Shown here in pieces: positions 1 through 9,691 of a DNA stretch of 64,000 bases. The position numbers and the translations under genes are program-made. The notes under the pieces were generated by a model, which searched no databases, was not told where the DNA came from, and was given only the letters and a program-made list of their open reading frames with translations. Position 1 is the stretch's first letter; each line of letters opens with the position of its first letter. The DNA lies in NCBI GenBank assembly GCA_943787485.1, contig CALSMP010000017.1, positions 1 through 64,000 on the forward strand. The letters are read 5' to 3'. Source of the stretch: an uncultured Luminiphilus sp. (lineage in GTDB: Bacteria; Pseudomonadota; Gammaproteobacteria; Pseudomonadales; Halieaceae).

Positions 1-1861
1 CGTCGCGCGAGGGAACCGGCGCGGTGAACGCCTCTGAAAACCAATGGCGCCGTTCGTTCAACAAGCCTTGCACGTGGGCCTCGAGTCGCGCGAGCTCGGT
101 AGGACTCAGTCTCCTGATAAACATCAGATCACTCAGCGCATTGCTCGCTTGCGCGGCCTGAAATATGTTAGCCACAGTCTGCTCTAGGTCGACTTTGTTC
201 ACGGCGGGAAAGACCCAAACATCGGCAAGGTCGCGCACCGCCGCCAGCAGCGCCTCACGACGCACTTCAGTCGAACCGCTCGCGGGCAGATAGTCGTCGA
301 CCGACGCGACGTAGGCCACCGAAGGTGAGGCCTTTAAGGCCTCAGTCATTGGCGCCATGTCCGTCTCGGCAACAAGACTGGAAATACTGTAATCGGTCAT
401 CAGTTCGGCCTGCTGAAGTTGCTCCAGCACTTGCATTCCCGGCGACTGTAAATTGCGCATCCCAGCGACGGAATAATCAAAGTTCGCGTGCCTGGCAGCC
501 AGCATCCCCACGCCACCCAGAATCAACCAAAAAACGATGACTACTTTGGGCGAGGGCAGGGCTTTCGGCGAGGGCAAGGCCCAGCCACCGCGGAGGGCAC
601 CGGCCTTGGTCGGCTTGGGTAAGCCTACGACACCAAAAATAGCTGGCAACAAGGTAAGTGTCAGGAAAAAGGCCACCAGCATACCCAGCGCTGAAATAAT
701 GCCAAGTTCCCCCAGGCCCGTGTACTCGGTGGGCGAAAAGGACAAAAACGCCAGCGCCGTCGACAGGGCTGACAGCGCCAGCGCCGATCCTGTTTTCCGC
801 ACCGCACTCTGGATTGCTACCGCGTCATCCGGCGACTCACCCACCGCGAGGCCATAGTGCAAACCAAAATCCACACCTAACCCAAAAAACATAACGATAA
901 AGGCCAGCGAAAGCGTGTTGTAAGTGCCTACGATCCCCATCGCGAGGGAGTGAGTCCAGATGCTGCCGACGAAAATAAGCAGCAGCAAGCTAAGTGTCAG
1001 GCGCCAACAGCGCACGCCAAAGGTGATAACCAGAATCAGAAATATCACGGACAGCGTACCCGCAAGTTTCACCCCGCCCAGAGCATCACTGATTTCTTCG
1101 TTGGCGAGCACCAAATCACCCGTCAATCCGAAGTCAACATTGGGATGGGCTGGGGCAATATCGCTAATCCATTCCTCGATTAAACCCACGACCCGCGCGG
1201 CGGGAAGCTGTTCGTCAAAATTTGGTGTGGCGCTGACGACGACAAGCTCATAAAAACGCCCATCCGCACCCGCCAAGCTCTGTAGCAACACCGGTAGCGA
1301 CTCAACAAAGTTAGTCCCGTCGTGGGCTTCCTGAAGCAGCTCAGTGAGCGCATTGACGGTTTGTTCATCGTTGGAGAGCCGAGCCAGAGACACACCCTGA
1401 AGGAGGCCTGCCACAGCGCCGGTTGATTGCAACTGTTTGCCGGTTTCTCCCAACGCGAGCGCCGCCTCGATCAGCTGATCAAACGCGTCCTGCTCTGCAT
1501 AATAAGCCCAGGAAGACTCAAACAGAGGCTCCCGATTCGGTACAGTCACCAGGTCGATGAGTCCATCATCCGGGACTCGTGCAAGCAGCCCGTCGGTGGC
1601 ACGGCTGACGTCAGCGGCCGTGCCGCCACTCAGCACCACCAACACCGTCTGACGAAACTGGGGGAACGCACGCTTGAGCCGGTCATCCTCGTAGTACCAG
1701 GTATCAGCAGCGCGCGGCGTGATTACCCTGTCCATATCGGAGTTGAGCCCGAAGTGGACAAAGCCGTACCCCCCCAAGAGCCCCGTGATCACAAACACGA
1801 GGGCCAGCACTGACCAACCCCGCTGAAAACATCCTGCGGCCCAGCGCTCAAGCCAGCGCAC
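1..1861 (-). CDS. MMPL/RND-family exporter, 3' end outside window
   Basis: An open frame runs without a stop from a GTG at 1861 to the left edge (about 620 codons), so the C-terminal part is missing. A good ribosome binding site (AGAAGAGG) lies 6 bases before the GTG, and the start overlaps the end of the upstream glycosyltransferase by 14 bases, indicating one transcript. The protein has an N-terminal membrane helix, a long periplasmic loop, then a block of helices containing the MMPL-like motif FFGLGVDFGLHY, followed by a second loop. This is the two-fold repeated architecture of MMPL/HpnN-type RND exporters, inner-membrane proton-driven lipid or small-molecule pumps. The glycosyltransferase partner suggests a lipid or glycolipid substrate, but that is inference. 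The family call is firm; the substrate is unknown. Confidence 0.85.
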   Translation of the reverse strand, partial: MRWLERWAAGCFQRGWSVLALVFVITGLLGGYGFVHFGLNSDMDRVITPRAADTWYYEDDRLKRAFPQFRQTVLVVLSGGTAADVSRATDGLLARVPDDGLIDLVTVPNREPLFESSWAYYAEQDAFDQLIEAALALGETGKQLQSTGAVAGLLQGVSLARLSNDEQTVNALTELLQEAHDGTNFVESLPVLLQSLAGADGRFYELVVVSATPNFDEQLPAARVVGLIEEWISDIAPAHPNVDFGLTGDLVLANEEISDALGGVKLAGTLSVIFLILVITFGVRCWRLTLSLLLLIFVGSIWTHSLAMGIVGTYNTLSLAFIVMFFGLGVDFGLHYGLAVGESPDDAVAIQSAVRKTGSALALSALSTALAFLSFSPTEYTGLGELGIISALGMLVAFFLTLTLLPAIFGVVGLPKPTKAGALRGGWALPSPKALPSPKVVIVFWLILGGVGMLAARHANFDYSVAGMRNLQSPGMQVLEQLQQAELMTDYSISSLVAETDMAPMTEALKASPSVAYVASVDDYLPASGSTEVRREALLAAVRDLADVWVFPAVNKVDLEQTVANIFQAAQASNALSDLMFIRRLSPTELARLEAHVQGLLNERRHWFSEAFTAPVPSRD

Positions 1862-3014
1862 GGTCAGCCTCTTCTCGGCGGATTTGGGTATCCAGCAAGG
1901 CGCGATACGTGCTGGCCAGCTGAGCGACCGAATTCTCGAGTTTTAAGCCGCGGGCGGCGGCGTGCCCCGCCGCGCTTAAGACCGCAACCGGGCCCTCTGG
2001 CGCGCAAAGAAGGTTTATCTGTGACGACAAGTGGCTCGGGTTTGGAAACGTAAAGCGCGCTATTTGCTGCGTCATCAGCGTAGAGGCGGCTGAGTCAACG
2101 GAGTCGGAAACGATGGTCGGCACACCCGCTGCCATTGCCTGCATGACCGACATACCCTCGAGTTCACTTTCGCCAGCATGTAAAAACAGATCAGCCTGCT
2201 GGTACAGCACCTCTAATTCATTGTCTGAGGGCGCGACAAAGCGCGCATTGATACCGCGAGCCTGACTCCGGCGCTTTAATACCGAAGCCACCGGCCCCGA
2301 GCCGACAAAGGTCACCCGCAGTCGATCTCGGAACGCGCTTTTCGCCACGGCGTCGATCACGATATCGTAGCGCTTTTCCCTCGCCAGCCTGCCCACACAT
2401 AGCACGTTGATTTGTTCCGGCATCGAGGTGCGTAATCGATACGCTCTCAATTGGTATTCAGGAATACCATTGGAGAGCACATCGACCGGCACATCGACGG
2501 GCATTTCTCGCTCCAGTAGCTGCTTGGCAAAGCGAGAGGGAGCCAGAATATGATCACTCCGAAGATAGATCCATCGGTGCATCAAGCCATAAATCCAACG
2601 CTTGAAAAACACGTTAGGCAGCTTCAGATTTCTGAGGATGTTCTCTGGCTGCAGGTGAAACGATGACACCACGGGTATTCGCTGCTTCTTGGCTTCGGTG
2701 ACCGCGACCGCCGCCGCAAAAAGCGGAAATTGAACGTGTAAAATCGAGGCGCCTTCGAGGGCTTTTCTGATGATGTCCCTGTTGGGCAAGGCAACCGGCA
2801 CCCGCATCTGATCAATAACGTGATTCAGGCCCGGCACTGACAGCTTCGGCATCTCGAACAGCTCCACGCCCGGGAGTTCTCGTTCACGCCCCCGGATCGC
2901 AAGCACGCGCACCTGAACACCGCGGGCCATAAGGGCCTCTGCAAAACGTCGAGAGGACACCACGGTGCCATTGAAAGGCTGATCCCAGGCGTCAACCACC
3001 ATCACGACAATCAT
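1848..3014 (-). CDS. glycosyltransferase family 4
   Basis: This 388-residue cytoplasmic enzyme is expected to transfer a sugar from a nucleotide donor to a lipid or glycan acceptor. The N-terminal Rossmann half starts VVDAWDQPFNG, and the C-terminal GT1-type half begins near residue 205 with LCVGRLAREKRYDIVIDA. The E-x7-E donor-binding region is represented by ELEGMSVMQAMAAGVPT near residue 285. Length is normal for GT4. The ATG is preceded by GGAAGG at good spacing. It starts 6 bases from the stop of the upstream molybdopterin oxidoreductase and overlaps the downstream MMPL exporter, so these may be co-transcribed. The acceptor and sugar cannot be read from the sequence. Confidence 0.88.
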   Translation of the reverse strand: MIVVMVVDAWDQPFNGTVVSSRRFAEALMARGVQVRVLAIRGRERELPGVELFEMPKLSVPGLNHVIDQMRVPVALPNRDIIRKALEGASILHVQFPLFAAAVAVTEAKKQRIPVVSSFHLQPENILRNLKLPNVFFKRWIYGLMHRWIYLRSDHILAPSRFAKQLLEREMPVDVPVDVLSNGIPEYQLRAYRLRTSMPEQINVLCVGRLAREKRYDIVIDAVAKSAFRDRLRVTFVGSGPVASVLKRRSQARGINARFVAPSDNELEVLYQQADLFLHAGESELEGMSVMQAMAAGVPTIVSDSVDSAASTLMTQQIARFTFPNPSHLSSQINLLCAPEGPVAVLSAAGHAAARGLKLENSVAQLASTYRALLDTQIRREEADRALA

Positions 3015-3019
3015 GGCGG

Positions 3020-5227
3020 TTACCTTCCGGACCAGCTCGCGGGATTTATAGGCCCCACGGCTTTCGTAATGGCGACATGGACCGCTGATAAGCGCGCCAT
3101 TCCTGACAAGGGCTCAATGGCCTCTGGGCCATCCGCCGCGAGAATATTCACGTTGGCACCGCGCAATCGACTCGCCACCGACAGCCCTTGGGCATGCTGA
3201 TGACCCCAGCCGTGAGGCACCGCCACAACGCCATTTTGCAGCGCAGCAAGCGCTTCCACGGGCAGCCGAATCGCCCCCACCGGCGACGCGATATCAACAG
3301 CATTCCCCGCTTCCACGCCCAGCGCTTCCATATCATCTGGATGCATATACACCACGTTGGTTTGCTCATTTTCGCCGCGGGTAAGAGACGCAACATTTTG
3401 GGTCCAGCTGTTGTGCGTGTTATGCCGGCGCTTGGTAATCAGGCGGAACACCGGTTGCTTGCTGTCATGTCCGTCCGGTAGGACAGCGGCTTTACGCAGT
3501 TCTGCGAGGAAATCGGCGGGGGCGAGCTGAACGCGGCCATTGCCGGTGGTGACACGCTTACCGAGAAAACTCCCCGGTTGAGCGCCTCGCCAGGGATGAC
3601 CGTCAGGGTGTTGTAACAAGGCGTTGAAATCGGGCTGGTGATTGTGACGAAGGATGCGATTGAGAAGCCAGCGCTGGGGAAAATGACGAGCCCCGCGGGT
3701 CAACAATCCGTTGATCCACGTGATCGCATTTAACAGCCCAGTGAGCACACGACTCCCAAAGAGACCCACGCCACTGGCTGCCGCGAGTCGTACATAAATT
3801 GTCGCTTCATCGAGCACATCACCTCGCGGCGCTACCACGGCCTCGGTCGCAGCGAGATAGGGAATCGACTGCATCCCTAAAAAGAGGGGAAACACAAAGG
3901 GCAAGTCAGGTCGCTCCAACGGAGTCGTAGCAGGCAGCACGTAATGAGCCAAACTCGCTGTCTCATTCAAGTAGATATCGGTGACGACAAGGCAAGACAA
4001 GCTGTCAAACGCCGTTTTCAAGCGCTCTGCCCCCGGCATGGTCATCAGCGGGTTGCCGCCAGTGACAAACAGGGTCGTGAGTTGTTCGGGGCCCTCGGTG
4101 AGAATCTCATCGGCCAGAATACCGCCGGGCATTGCGCCGTTGAGTTCGCGAAAGCCGCCAATACGCGATCGTGTTGCTCTCGAAAACATCCCTTTCTTCT
4201 TGGCGTAGGCCGCGAAGTCAAATATGCCCTCGCCCACCAGGTGGCCGCCCTGTCGGTCGAGATTGCCAGACAGCGCGATGATGACCTCTACCAACCACTG
4301 CACCAAGGTGCCCTGTCCACTCATGCCAATACCGGTGCCGGTGATGATAGAAGCGCCCTTCGCCGAACAAAAATCCTGCACCATGGCGCGCAAAGCCTCG
4401 GGGGCAATGCCTGTGATCTCCGCGGTTACTTCGGGGGGCCAATCCGCCACCCACGCTACGATGTCTTTCACCCCATCGTAGTGGTCACTGTTGAGCACCG
4501 CGGGATCGATGCCGCGATCCACCATGACCTGCAAGAAACTGAGTGCAAACCACAAGTCAGTACCGGGACGAATCGCTTGATACTCCCCGGCCACTTTGGC
4601 GGTCTCATTGTGGCGGGGATCGACCACCATAACGCGGCCACCCCGTTTTAGAATGCCCTTCAACCGCTTGACCGGATGGGCTACCTGTAAAAACGTCCAC
4701 TTCGACACCACCGGATTGGTGCCCAGCACCAGTAAATACTCGACATGCTCAAGATCGGGAAAGGGCTGGGTAAAAGGAAAGCCATAAACAGCCTGTGCCG
4801 CCGCAAAGCGGTTGGCGCAGTCCTGAGTCGCTGAGCTATAGACATTGCGCGAGCCCGTGCCGTCCATAAAGCCCTGGGCAAAAATCGGATGGAGCAGGCT
4901 GAAACCCGCCGCCGTTCCTACATACATACCAATGCGATGCGGGCTGACCTTGCGCTCAGTGCGGACCTGCGCCCCAATCTCACGGAAGGCCTGCTCCCAG
5001 CTGATGGGTTCAAACTGATCGCCGACCCGTTTCAGCGGCTGGGTGAGACGGTCGGGGGAATCGTACATCTCTGCCTGGGCAAGGCCCTTCATGCACGCAA
5101 AACCCAACGTGCCTCGATGCGTAGTTCGGGGGGCTATATCCACCACCCGATCCGCCTCGACTTCAACATCAAGGGCGCAACTGGCCTCACAAATTCGACA
5201 AAATGTGTGCTTGATCAAACAGACCAC
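3020..5227 (-). CDS. molybdopterin-dependent oxidoreductase (4Fe-4S, FdhF/BisC-like)
   Basis: The 735-residue protein belongs to the Mo/W-bis-MGD enzyme family. It begins with a 4Fe-4S binding pattern C-x2-C-x3-C (CRICEASC) followed about 27 residues later by FACMKG, which supplies the fourth Cys and the conserved Lys. The centre has the expected cofactor-binding blocks (LVLGTNPVVS, VTGGNPLMTMPGAE), and the last ~120 residues form the molydopterin-dinucleotide-binding domain (THNSWTQN, HPDDMEALGVEAGN, VPHGWGH). No Tat signal is present, so it is probably cytoplasmic. The usual Sec/Cys/Ser metal-ligand position is not obvious, so formate dehydrogenase activity should not be assumed. The sulfurtransferase gene ends 87 bases upstream on the same strand. 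Confidence 0.88.
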   Translation of the reverse strand: MVCLIKHTFCRICEASCALDVEVEADRVVDIAPRTTHRGTLGFACMKGLAQAEMYDSPDRLTQPLKRVGDQFEPISWEQAFREIGAQVRTERKVSPHRIGMYVGTAAGFSLLHPIFAQGFMDGTGSRNVYSSATQDCANRFAAAQAVYGFPFTQPFPDLEHVEYLLVLGTNPVVSKWTFLQVAHPVKRLKGILKRGGRVMVVDPRHNETAKVAGEYQAIRPGTDLWFALSFLQVMVDRGIDPAVLNSDHYDGVKDIVAWVADWPPEVTAEITGIAPEALRAMVQDFCSAKGASIITGTGIGMSGQGTLVQWLVEVIIALSGNLDRQGGHLVGEGIFDFAAYAKKKGMFSRATRSRIGGFRELNGAMPGGILADEILTEGPEQLTTLFVTGGNPLMTMPGAERLKTAFDSLSCLVVTDIYLNETASLAHYVLPATTPLERPDLPFVFPLFLGMQSIPYLAATEAVVAPRGDVLDEATIYVRLAAASGVGLFGSRVLTGLLNAITWINGLLTRGARHFPQRWLLNRILRHNHQPDFNALLQHPDGHPWRGAQPGSFLGKRVTTGNGRVQLAPADFLAELRKAAVLPDGHDSKQPVFRLITKRRHNTHNSWTQNVASLTRGENEQTNVVYMHPDDMEALGVEAGNAVDIASPVGAIRLPVEALAALQNGVVAVPHGWGHQHAQGLSVASRLRGANVNILAADGPEAIEPLSGMARLSAVHVAITKAVGPINPASWSGR

Positions 5228-5313
5228 CCCTGAGCCGGGAACATCATCAATCAGCCATAGATTGACCCCATCCCGAAGGGTACAGGAAACCGCCCGGGCA
5301 TACCCTTATCAAA

Positions 5314-6171
5314 TTACGGATTTTGTCCGACCGCGATCTGGTGGGCGGGTTGTCGACTGGCCCATTCACACCAGGAACCGTCGTATATTCGCGGTTTTAT
5401 CCCGATTTCCGCGAGCGCCAACCCCAAAATGCAGGCGCTGACGCCACTGCCACAGCTCGTGATCACGGGGGTTGTCGGGGTGATGCCGCACGTTGCAAAG
5501 AGCGAAGCAAGCTCAGGGGACGGCCGTAAATTGCTACCCTGTGGGTCGAGGACCTGCTGAAAGGGCAGGCTCTTCGCGCGGGGCATGTGCCCACTGGGCA
5601 AACCCGGACGCGGTTCAGGTTGGGCACCCGAGAATCTGTCCGCAGATCGGGCGTCGAGAACCACCGCGTCGCCGCTCGCCAAGGCGGCTTCGACCTGCGC
5701 CATGTCCGCGATCCAAGTAGCATCGCGCTCACCAGTGAAATCGCCACTGCCGGGTGGGTGCGCGGGTGGCGTGGTCTCGACGGCGAAGCCCGATTGTCGC
5801 CATGCTGGCATGCCGCCGGCGAGCACGGATACGAAGGGGTGACCAAAGACCTTGAACATCCACCAAGCACGGGGCGCCGAGAAAAGCCCAAGCGCATCGT
5901 AAATCACGACGTGAGTGTCTTGGCCAATCCCGAGGGCAGCGACAGCGCTCGCGAAGTCGTCGGCCGCTGGCAGCATATGGGGCAAGTCGGTATTGCTGTC
6001 GCTGATCTCGTCGATATCAAAAAATCGTGCCCCGGGCAGCCGCCGATGGCCGAATTCTTCGCTGCCCGATCGACCCGTGGCAGGCATATGCCACGACGCG
6101 TCGAGAATTATGAGCTTCGGGTCTAGCAGCGATTCGCTCAGCCACGCGGGGGAAACGATGTTGCCGGTCAT
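5314..6171 (-). CDS. sseA: 3-mercaptopyruvate/thiosulfate sulfurtransferase
   Basis: A 285-residue two-domain rhodanese. The C-terminal active-site loop reads SCGSGVSAC, matching the CGSGVTA loop of 3-mercaptopyruvate sulfurtransferases, with the catalytic Cys at about residue 240. It transfers sulfane sulfur to a thiol acceptor in the cytoplasm. I place the start at the ATG at 6171 (MTGNIVSPAWL): a TTGGAG ribosome binding site lies 7 bases upstream and homology begins there; an upstream in-frame extension to 6342 looks non-coding. It is transcribed toward the molybdopterin enzyme, and sulfurtransferases can supply sulfur for Mo-cofactor enzymes, so a functional link is possible but unproven. 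Confidence 0.88.
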   Translation of the reverse strand: MTGNIVSPAWLSESLLDPKLIILDASWHMPATGRSGSEEFGHRRLPGARFFDIDEISDSNTDLPHMLPAADDFASAVAALGIGQDTHVVIYDALGLFSAPRAWWMFKVFGHPFVSVLAGGMPAWRQSGFAVETTPPAHPPGSGDFTGERDATWIADMAQVEAALASGDAVVLDARSADRFSGAQPEPRPGLPSGHMPRAKSLPFQQVLDPQGSNLRPSPELASLFATCGITPTTPVITSCGSGVSACILGLALAEIGIKPRIYDGSWCEWASRQPAHQIAVGQNP

Positions 6172-6362
6172 GTGATCACTCCAAGTCTGTCGCGGCCCCC
6201 AAACGGACCGAGCCGTCACTGTATCCCTGAGCACCGACGGATACCAAGTGCCGATCTGCGCAGGACAGATAAGCATCAAACCGCTACACTCATGCGCGCA
6301 GCGGGGCCGCGACACAGCGGTCTCCGCCTGTGCGATGCACACTAAAATCCATAGGTACCACG

Positions 6363-7778
6363 ATGATTCGATTACTCTTAGCGACCGTCATGATTTCTCT
6401 CGCCGCGCACGGCTGGGCCCAGTCATCCGTCAATGCGTCGGTGGCGGCACACCGCGACAGCATCATCGCAACCGCCGATGCGCTCTGGGGTTTTGCCGAG
6501 CTGGGTTATTTGGAAACCGAGAGCAGCGCCACGCTGCAAGGCGTGCTAGAGACAGCCGGGTTTTCAATCACCCGCGGCGTCGCCGATATCCCCACCGCCT
6601 TTATCGCGTCGTATGGCAGCGGCAGTCCCGTGATCGCCATCCTCGGTGAATTCGACGCGCTGCCGGGCATCTCGCAGGCGGCAGTGCCCTACCCATCTCC
6701 CATCGAAGGGAAGACCAGTGGCCAGGCCTGCGGCCATAACCTGTTCGGCGCGGGCTCTATGGGCGCCGCCCTCGCGGTAAAGGACTGGCTCGACCAAACA
6801 GGCCAGACCGGTACCATTCGATTCTATGGCACGCCCGCCGAGGAAGGCGGTTCGGGCAAAGTGTACCTAGTCCGCGCGGGCCTGTTTGATGACGTGGATG
6901 CCGCCCTGCACTGGCACCCCGCCTCAATTAACGGTGCCAATGCCGAGAGTAGCTTGGCCAACAAGTCGGCGAAATTCCGTTTCAGCGGCGTATCGTCCCA
7001 CGCCGCCCGCGCCCCCGAGCGTGGCCGCTCGGCCCTCGATGGCGTAGAGGCCATGAACTTCATGGTAAACCTGCTGCGTGAACACGTGCCGGAAGAAACG
7101 CGTATTCACTACGTCATCACTGACGGCGGTATTGCGCCCAACGTGGTGCCCAATTTCGCTGAGTCCTTTTATTACTTGCGCCACCCAAATGCCGCCGTAC
7201 TCAGCGAGCTGTGGGAACGCCTAATCGCCACCGCAGAAGCCGCCGCCCTCGGCACCGGTACACAACTTGAGATGGAAGTCATCCACGGTAATCACAGCAC
7301 GCTGCCCAATTCGGTACTGTCGCAGGTCGTGCACCAGCAGCTATCGAATCTCGGAGGCATTCACTACAACGAGGAAGAGCAAAAATTTGCCGAAGCACTG
7401 GCGCAAACCCTGCCCGAGGGCAGTTACTATCCAGGGCGTGAGAGCGAGATAGAACCCTACGCGGAATCAATCACCAAGGGTTCGACCGATGTGGGGGACG
7501 TGAGTTGGAACGTCCCGACAGCGGGGCTGCGCACAGCGACCTTTGTTCCCGGAACGGGACTCCACTCCTGGCAGGCCGTTGCCACCGGCGGTATGTCAAT
7601 TGGTCACAAGGGCGCCCTCCTCGCGTCAAAAACCCTCGCTGCCTCGGCGATTGAGCTGATCAAGAATCCGGATATCTTGAGTGCCGCCAAAGCGGAATTC
7701 GACACGCGACGCGGCCCTAACTTCAGTTACCGTGCTCTGCTTGGGGACCGCGACCCGCCCCTGGATTACCGCCGGTGA
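6363..7778 (+). CDS. secreted M20-family amidohydrolase (AbgB-like)
   Basis: A 471-residue protein with a clear signal peptide (MIRLLLATVMISLAAHGWAQ), so it acts outside the cytoplasm. The zinc-peptidase core shows the M20 blocks GEFDALPG, ACGHNLFGAG, GTPAEEGGSGK and DAALHWHP, then the lid/dimerisation insert and the C-terminal STDVGDVSWNVP block. This set resembles aminobenzoyl-glutamate utilisation protein B and related amidohydrolases that hydrolyse N-acyl amino acids. The start at 6363 is chosen because it gives the signal peptide; the upstream in-frame codon does not. It is divergent from the sulfurtransferase, with a 190-base shared intergenic region. Confidence 0.87.
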   Translation: MIRLLLATVMISLAAHGWAQSSVNASVAAHRDSIIATADALWGFAELGYLETESSATLQGVLETAGFSITRGVADIPTAFIASYGSGSPVIAILGEFDALPGISQAAVPYPSPIEGKTSGQACGHNLFGAGSMGAALAVKDWLDQTGQTGTIRFYGTPAEEGGSGKVYLVRAGLFDDVDAALHWHPASINGANAESSLANKSAKFRFSGVSSHAARAPERGRSALDGVEAMNFMVNLLREHVPEETRIHYVITDGGIAPNVVPNFAESFYYLRHPNAAVLSELWERLIATAEAAALGTGTQLEMEVIHGNHSTLPNSVLSQVVHQQLSNLGGIHYNEEEQKFAEALAQTLPEGSYYPGRESEIEPYAESITKGSTDVGDVSWNVPTAGLRTATFVPGTGLHSWQAVATGGMSIGHKGALLASKTLAASAIELIKNPDILSAAKAEFDTRRGPNFSYRALLGDRDPPLDYRR

Positions 7779-7779
7779 A

Positions 7780-8376
7780 TCAGCGGGCCGACAGCAAAAA
7801 CTGCTGCAAGGCACCACTTTGTAACCAGCGTTGGCCGGTTTGGCCCGAGAGCCCTGACAAAATAAGCGAGGTCTGCAGCGACGACGATAGCGCCGTCGCC
7901 ATCATGCGCTGTTGATAGGGTAGCTGTTGTTCGTAGACAGGAAGCGCCGCCTCGAGGGAAGCGGACTCGCTCACACGCTCAATAAAACCCCGAAGATGCC
8001 CCTCTAAGGCCGAAAGCAGCCGCGGGTCCTCGCCCACCTCTGGCGCGAGGGCAACCGACCAGGTCATGTCCTCAGCCAGTTCGCATTGCGCTACCCAGCT
8101 ACCCGGGAGACGCTGACCCCACTCGTCGGGCGAAATCAGCGAAAGCTGCCAACCGTGGGCACCGTGATACAGGTAATAGGTATTGCCCGGCACGACCCGG
8201 AAATCAAACCGCGCCGACAACACCAGCGTGGACAGACAGAACTCCCGGAGAATTTGATCCGCCGACTTCACATCGGGCTGCCAGGCCTGAAGTGCGTGCA
8301 GCGCATCCAGCACCGGCACGGCCCCTTTGCCCTGAGGGTTAGCCTGAGGCTTTTTAGTCCTGGGGTTTGTCATCAC
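7780..8376 (-). CDS. hypothetical protein, possibly DUF2452 family
   Basis: A 198-residue cytoplasmic protein without signal peptide or membrane segment. The N-terminal NPQGKGAVPVLDAL stretch and the YYLYHG motif recall the DUF2452 family as I remember it, but I cannot confirm this. The rest is alpha/beta with a Leu-rich C-terminus. Its ATG overlaps the stop of the upstream thioesterase by 4 bases (ATGA), so the two are translationally coupled. It converges with the amidohydrolase gene, whose stop is 1 base away. No function is proposed. Confidence 0.7.
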   Translation of the reverse strand: MMTNPRTKKPQANPQGKGAVPVLDALHALQAWQPDVKSADQILREFCLSTLVLSARFDFRVVPGNTYYLYHGAHGWQLSLISPDEWGQRLPGSWVAQCELAEDMTWSVALAPEVGEDPRLLSALEGHLRGFIERVSESASLEAALPVYEQQLPYQQRMMATALSSSLQTSLILSGLSGQTGQRWLQSGALQQFLLSAR

Positions 8377-8801
8377 CCCGACGCCAATTCCGGCTGGCGC
8401 GCGATGATGGTCGCCCTAAACGTTTCGGGCATAGGGCAGCTCTTTCGCGTGGTTTTATCAACGAACACGCTGGTAAAGGTGCCCTTGGCAGCGGCCTCAC
8501 CGGTGCGCCGGTTGGTCATGAGAAATTCCGCCGTCAGGCTGGTATTGCCGATGCGGGAGAAGCCGACGCCGACATCGAGCCAGTCACCACCGAGGCATTC
8601 GTTCATAAAATCGATGTTCACGTTGACGGTAAAAACCAGGCAGGGAGACGCGTCGACGTCGTAGATGTCCCACCCTAAATCAACCCAGTACTCACTCATA
8701 ACTTCATCGGCAAAAACCATGTAGTTGCCAAAATAGGTATGACCATTGGCATCGGTATCCGCGAATCTCACTTTTACTTCGCTGGTGTAAGGGTGTGACA
8801 T
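8373..8801 (-). CDS. acyl-CoA thioesterase, hot-dog fold (FadM/YbgC-like)
   Basis: The 142-residue protein carries the 4-hydroxybenzoyl-CoA-thioesterase-type opening RFADTDANGHTYFGNYMVFADE, in which the early Asp and the N-x-Y segment form the active-site turn of hot-dog thioesterases. It would hydrolyse acyl-CoA esters in the cytoplasm. Length and the V-FVD-T strand near the C-terminus are typical. It is the first gene of a two-gene unit with the following hypothetical protein (4-base overlap). The acyl specificity cannot be told from the sequence. Confidence 0.85.
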   Translation of the reverse strand: MSHPYTSEVKVRFADTDANGHTYFGNYMVFADEVMSEYWVDLGWDIYDVDASPCLVFTVNVNIDFMNECLGGDWLDVGVGFSRIGNTSLTAEFLMTNRRTGEAAAKGTFTSVFVDKTTRKSCPMPETFRATIIARQPELASG

Positions 8802-9040
8802 AAATTGACTCCGAAAAATCCTGCGCGGTTGAGGTACGCCGTCTTACCGGCGGGGAACGACCTAGGACAGCACAGAGTGCCGTAAATACCGCAGCGCTAT
8901 GCCAGTTTACAGGGTTAGCCGGTCGGCTCCGCAGTTGCTGTAAATTAAAACCAGACAAAGCTCGCGACAAAAGTGGGCTCCCGAGGCCGGTCTCGCCAAA
9001 TCATGCAATACTGAAACCCTCTCAGCAAACTGGAATCACC

Positions 9041-9568
9041 GTGGCAAGCTCTTCCTCCCAGCCAGATACCCGGCGCACTATTGGGCGCTTCATGGCTATT
9101 ATTTTTTGGCTTCTGGTGCTCATTGCTCTCACCAGTGCTTTTCAGCGATTTCTTGCCTACAAAAACAACCCCAATCAGCGGGTGGCCTCCAGTATCGGCG
9201 TCGATGGTCGGCCAGAGGTGGTATTGAAGCGCAATCAACAGGGTCACTATGTGGCCAATGGCTTTATTAATGACGTCAGCGTCACCTTTTTGTTGGATAC
9301 GGGCGCTACCGGGGTGGCCCTGCCGCTGGCGGTCGCTCGGGCAGCAGGCGTGCCGCGAGGGCCCACCGTCACCACCCAGACCGCAAACGGACCCGCGCAG
9401 GGGTTTTTGACTGAACTTGAGACCGTTCGACTTGGGGCAATCGAGCAGCGCGCCGTCGGGGCGGTCGTCTCTCCCGGACTGGCCATGGATGAGGTTCTTC
9501 TCGGTATGACTTTCCTCAAAAACCTGGAAATCATTCAACGGGGTAACACGCTAACGCTTCGGCAATGA
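9041..9568 (+). CDS. membrane-anchored retropepsin-like aspartic protease (clan AA)
   Basis: A 175-residue protein with one N-terminal membrane anchor (IIFWLLVLIALTSAF) followed by a periplasmic aspartyl-protease domain. The active-site motif is LLDTGATGVAL, and the domain ends with DEVLLGMTFLKN and LRQ, as in the single-domain TIGR02281-type proteases that work as dimers. I use the GTG start at 9041; there is no ATG that would keep the anchor. A decayed paralogue sits at about 48.2-48.6 kb in this same window. Its substrate is unknown. Confidence 0.85.
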   Translation: MASSSSQPDTRRTIGRFMAIIFWLLVLIALTSAFQRFLAYKNNPNQRVASSIGVDGRPEVVLKRNQQGHYVANGFINDVSVTFLLDTGATGVALPLAVARAAGVPRGPTVTTQTANGPAQGFLTELETVRLGAIEQRAVGAVVSPGLAMDEVLLGMTFLKNLEIIQRGNTLTLRQ

Positions 9569-9691
9569 TGTACCCGTTTGACCCTTCAACTTTTATCGAG
9601 AAACCCTTATCATGCGCGGCGCCGTAAGCGGCGCCACCACATTACGATCCTCGCCAACACAACGACAACGCATCATTAGGAGTCATTGCGC

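Noticed and set aside
3944-4651. 235-codon plus-strand ORF inside the molybdopterin gene
   Set aside because: It is antisense to a gene with clear 4Fe-4S and MGD motifs and its own translation has no recognisable motif.
8945-9538. 197-codon minus-strand ORF over the retropepsin gene
   Set aside because: The plus strand carries the anchor and the LLDTGATG motif; the minus product has no features.
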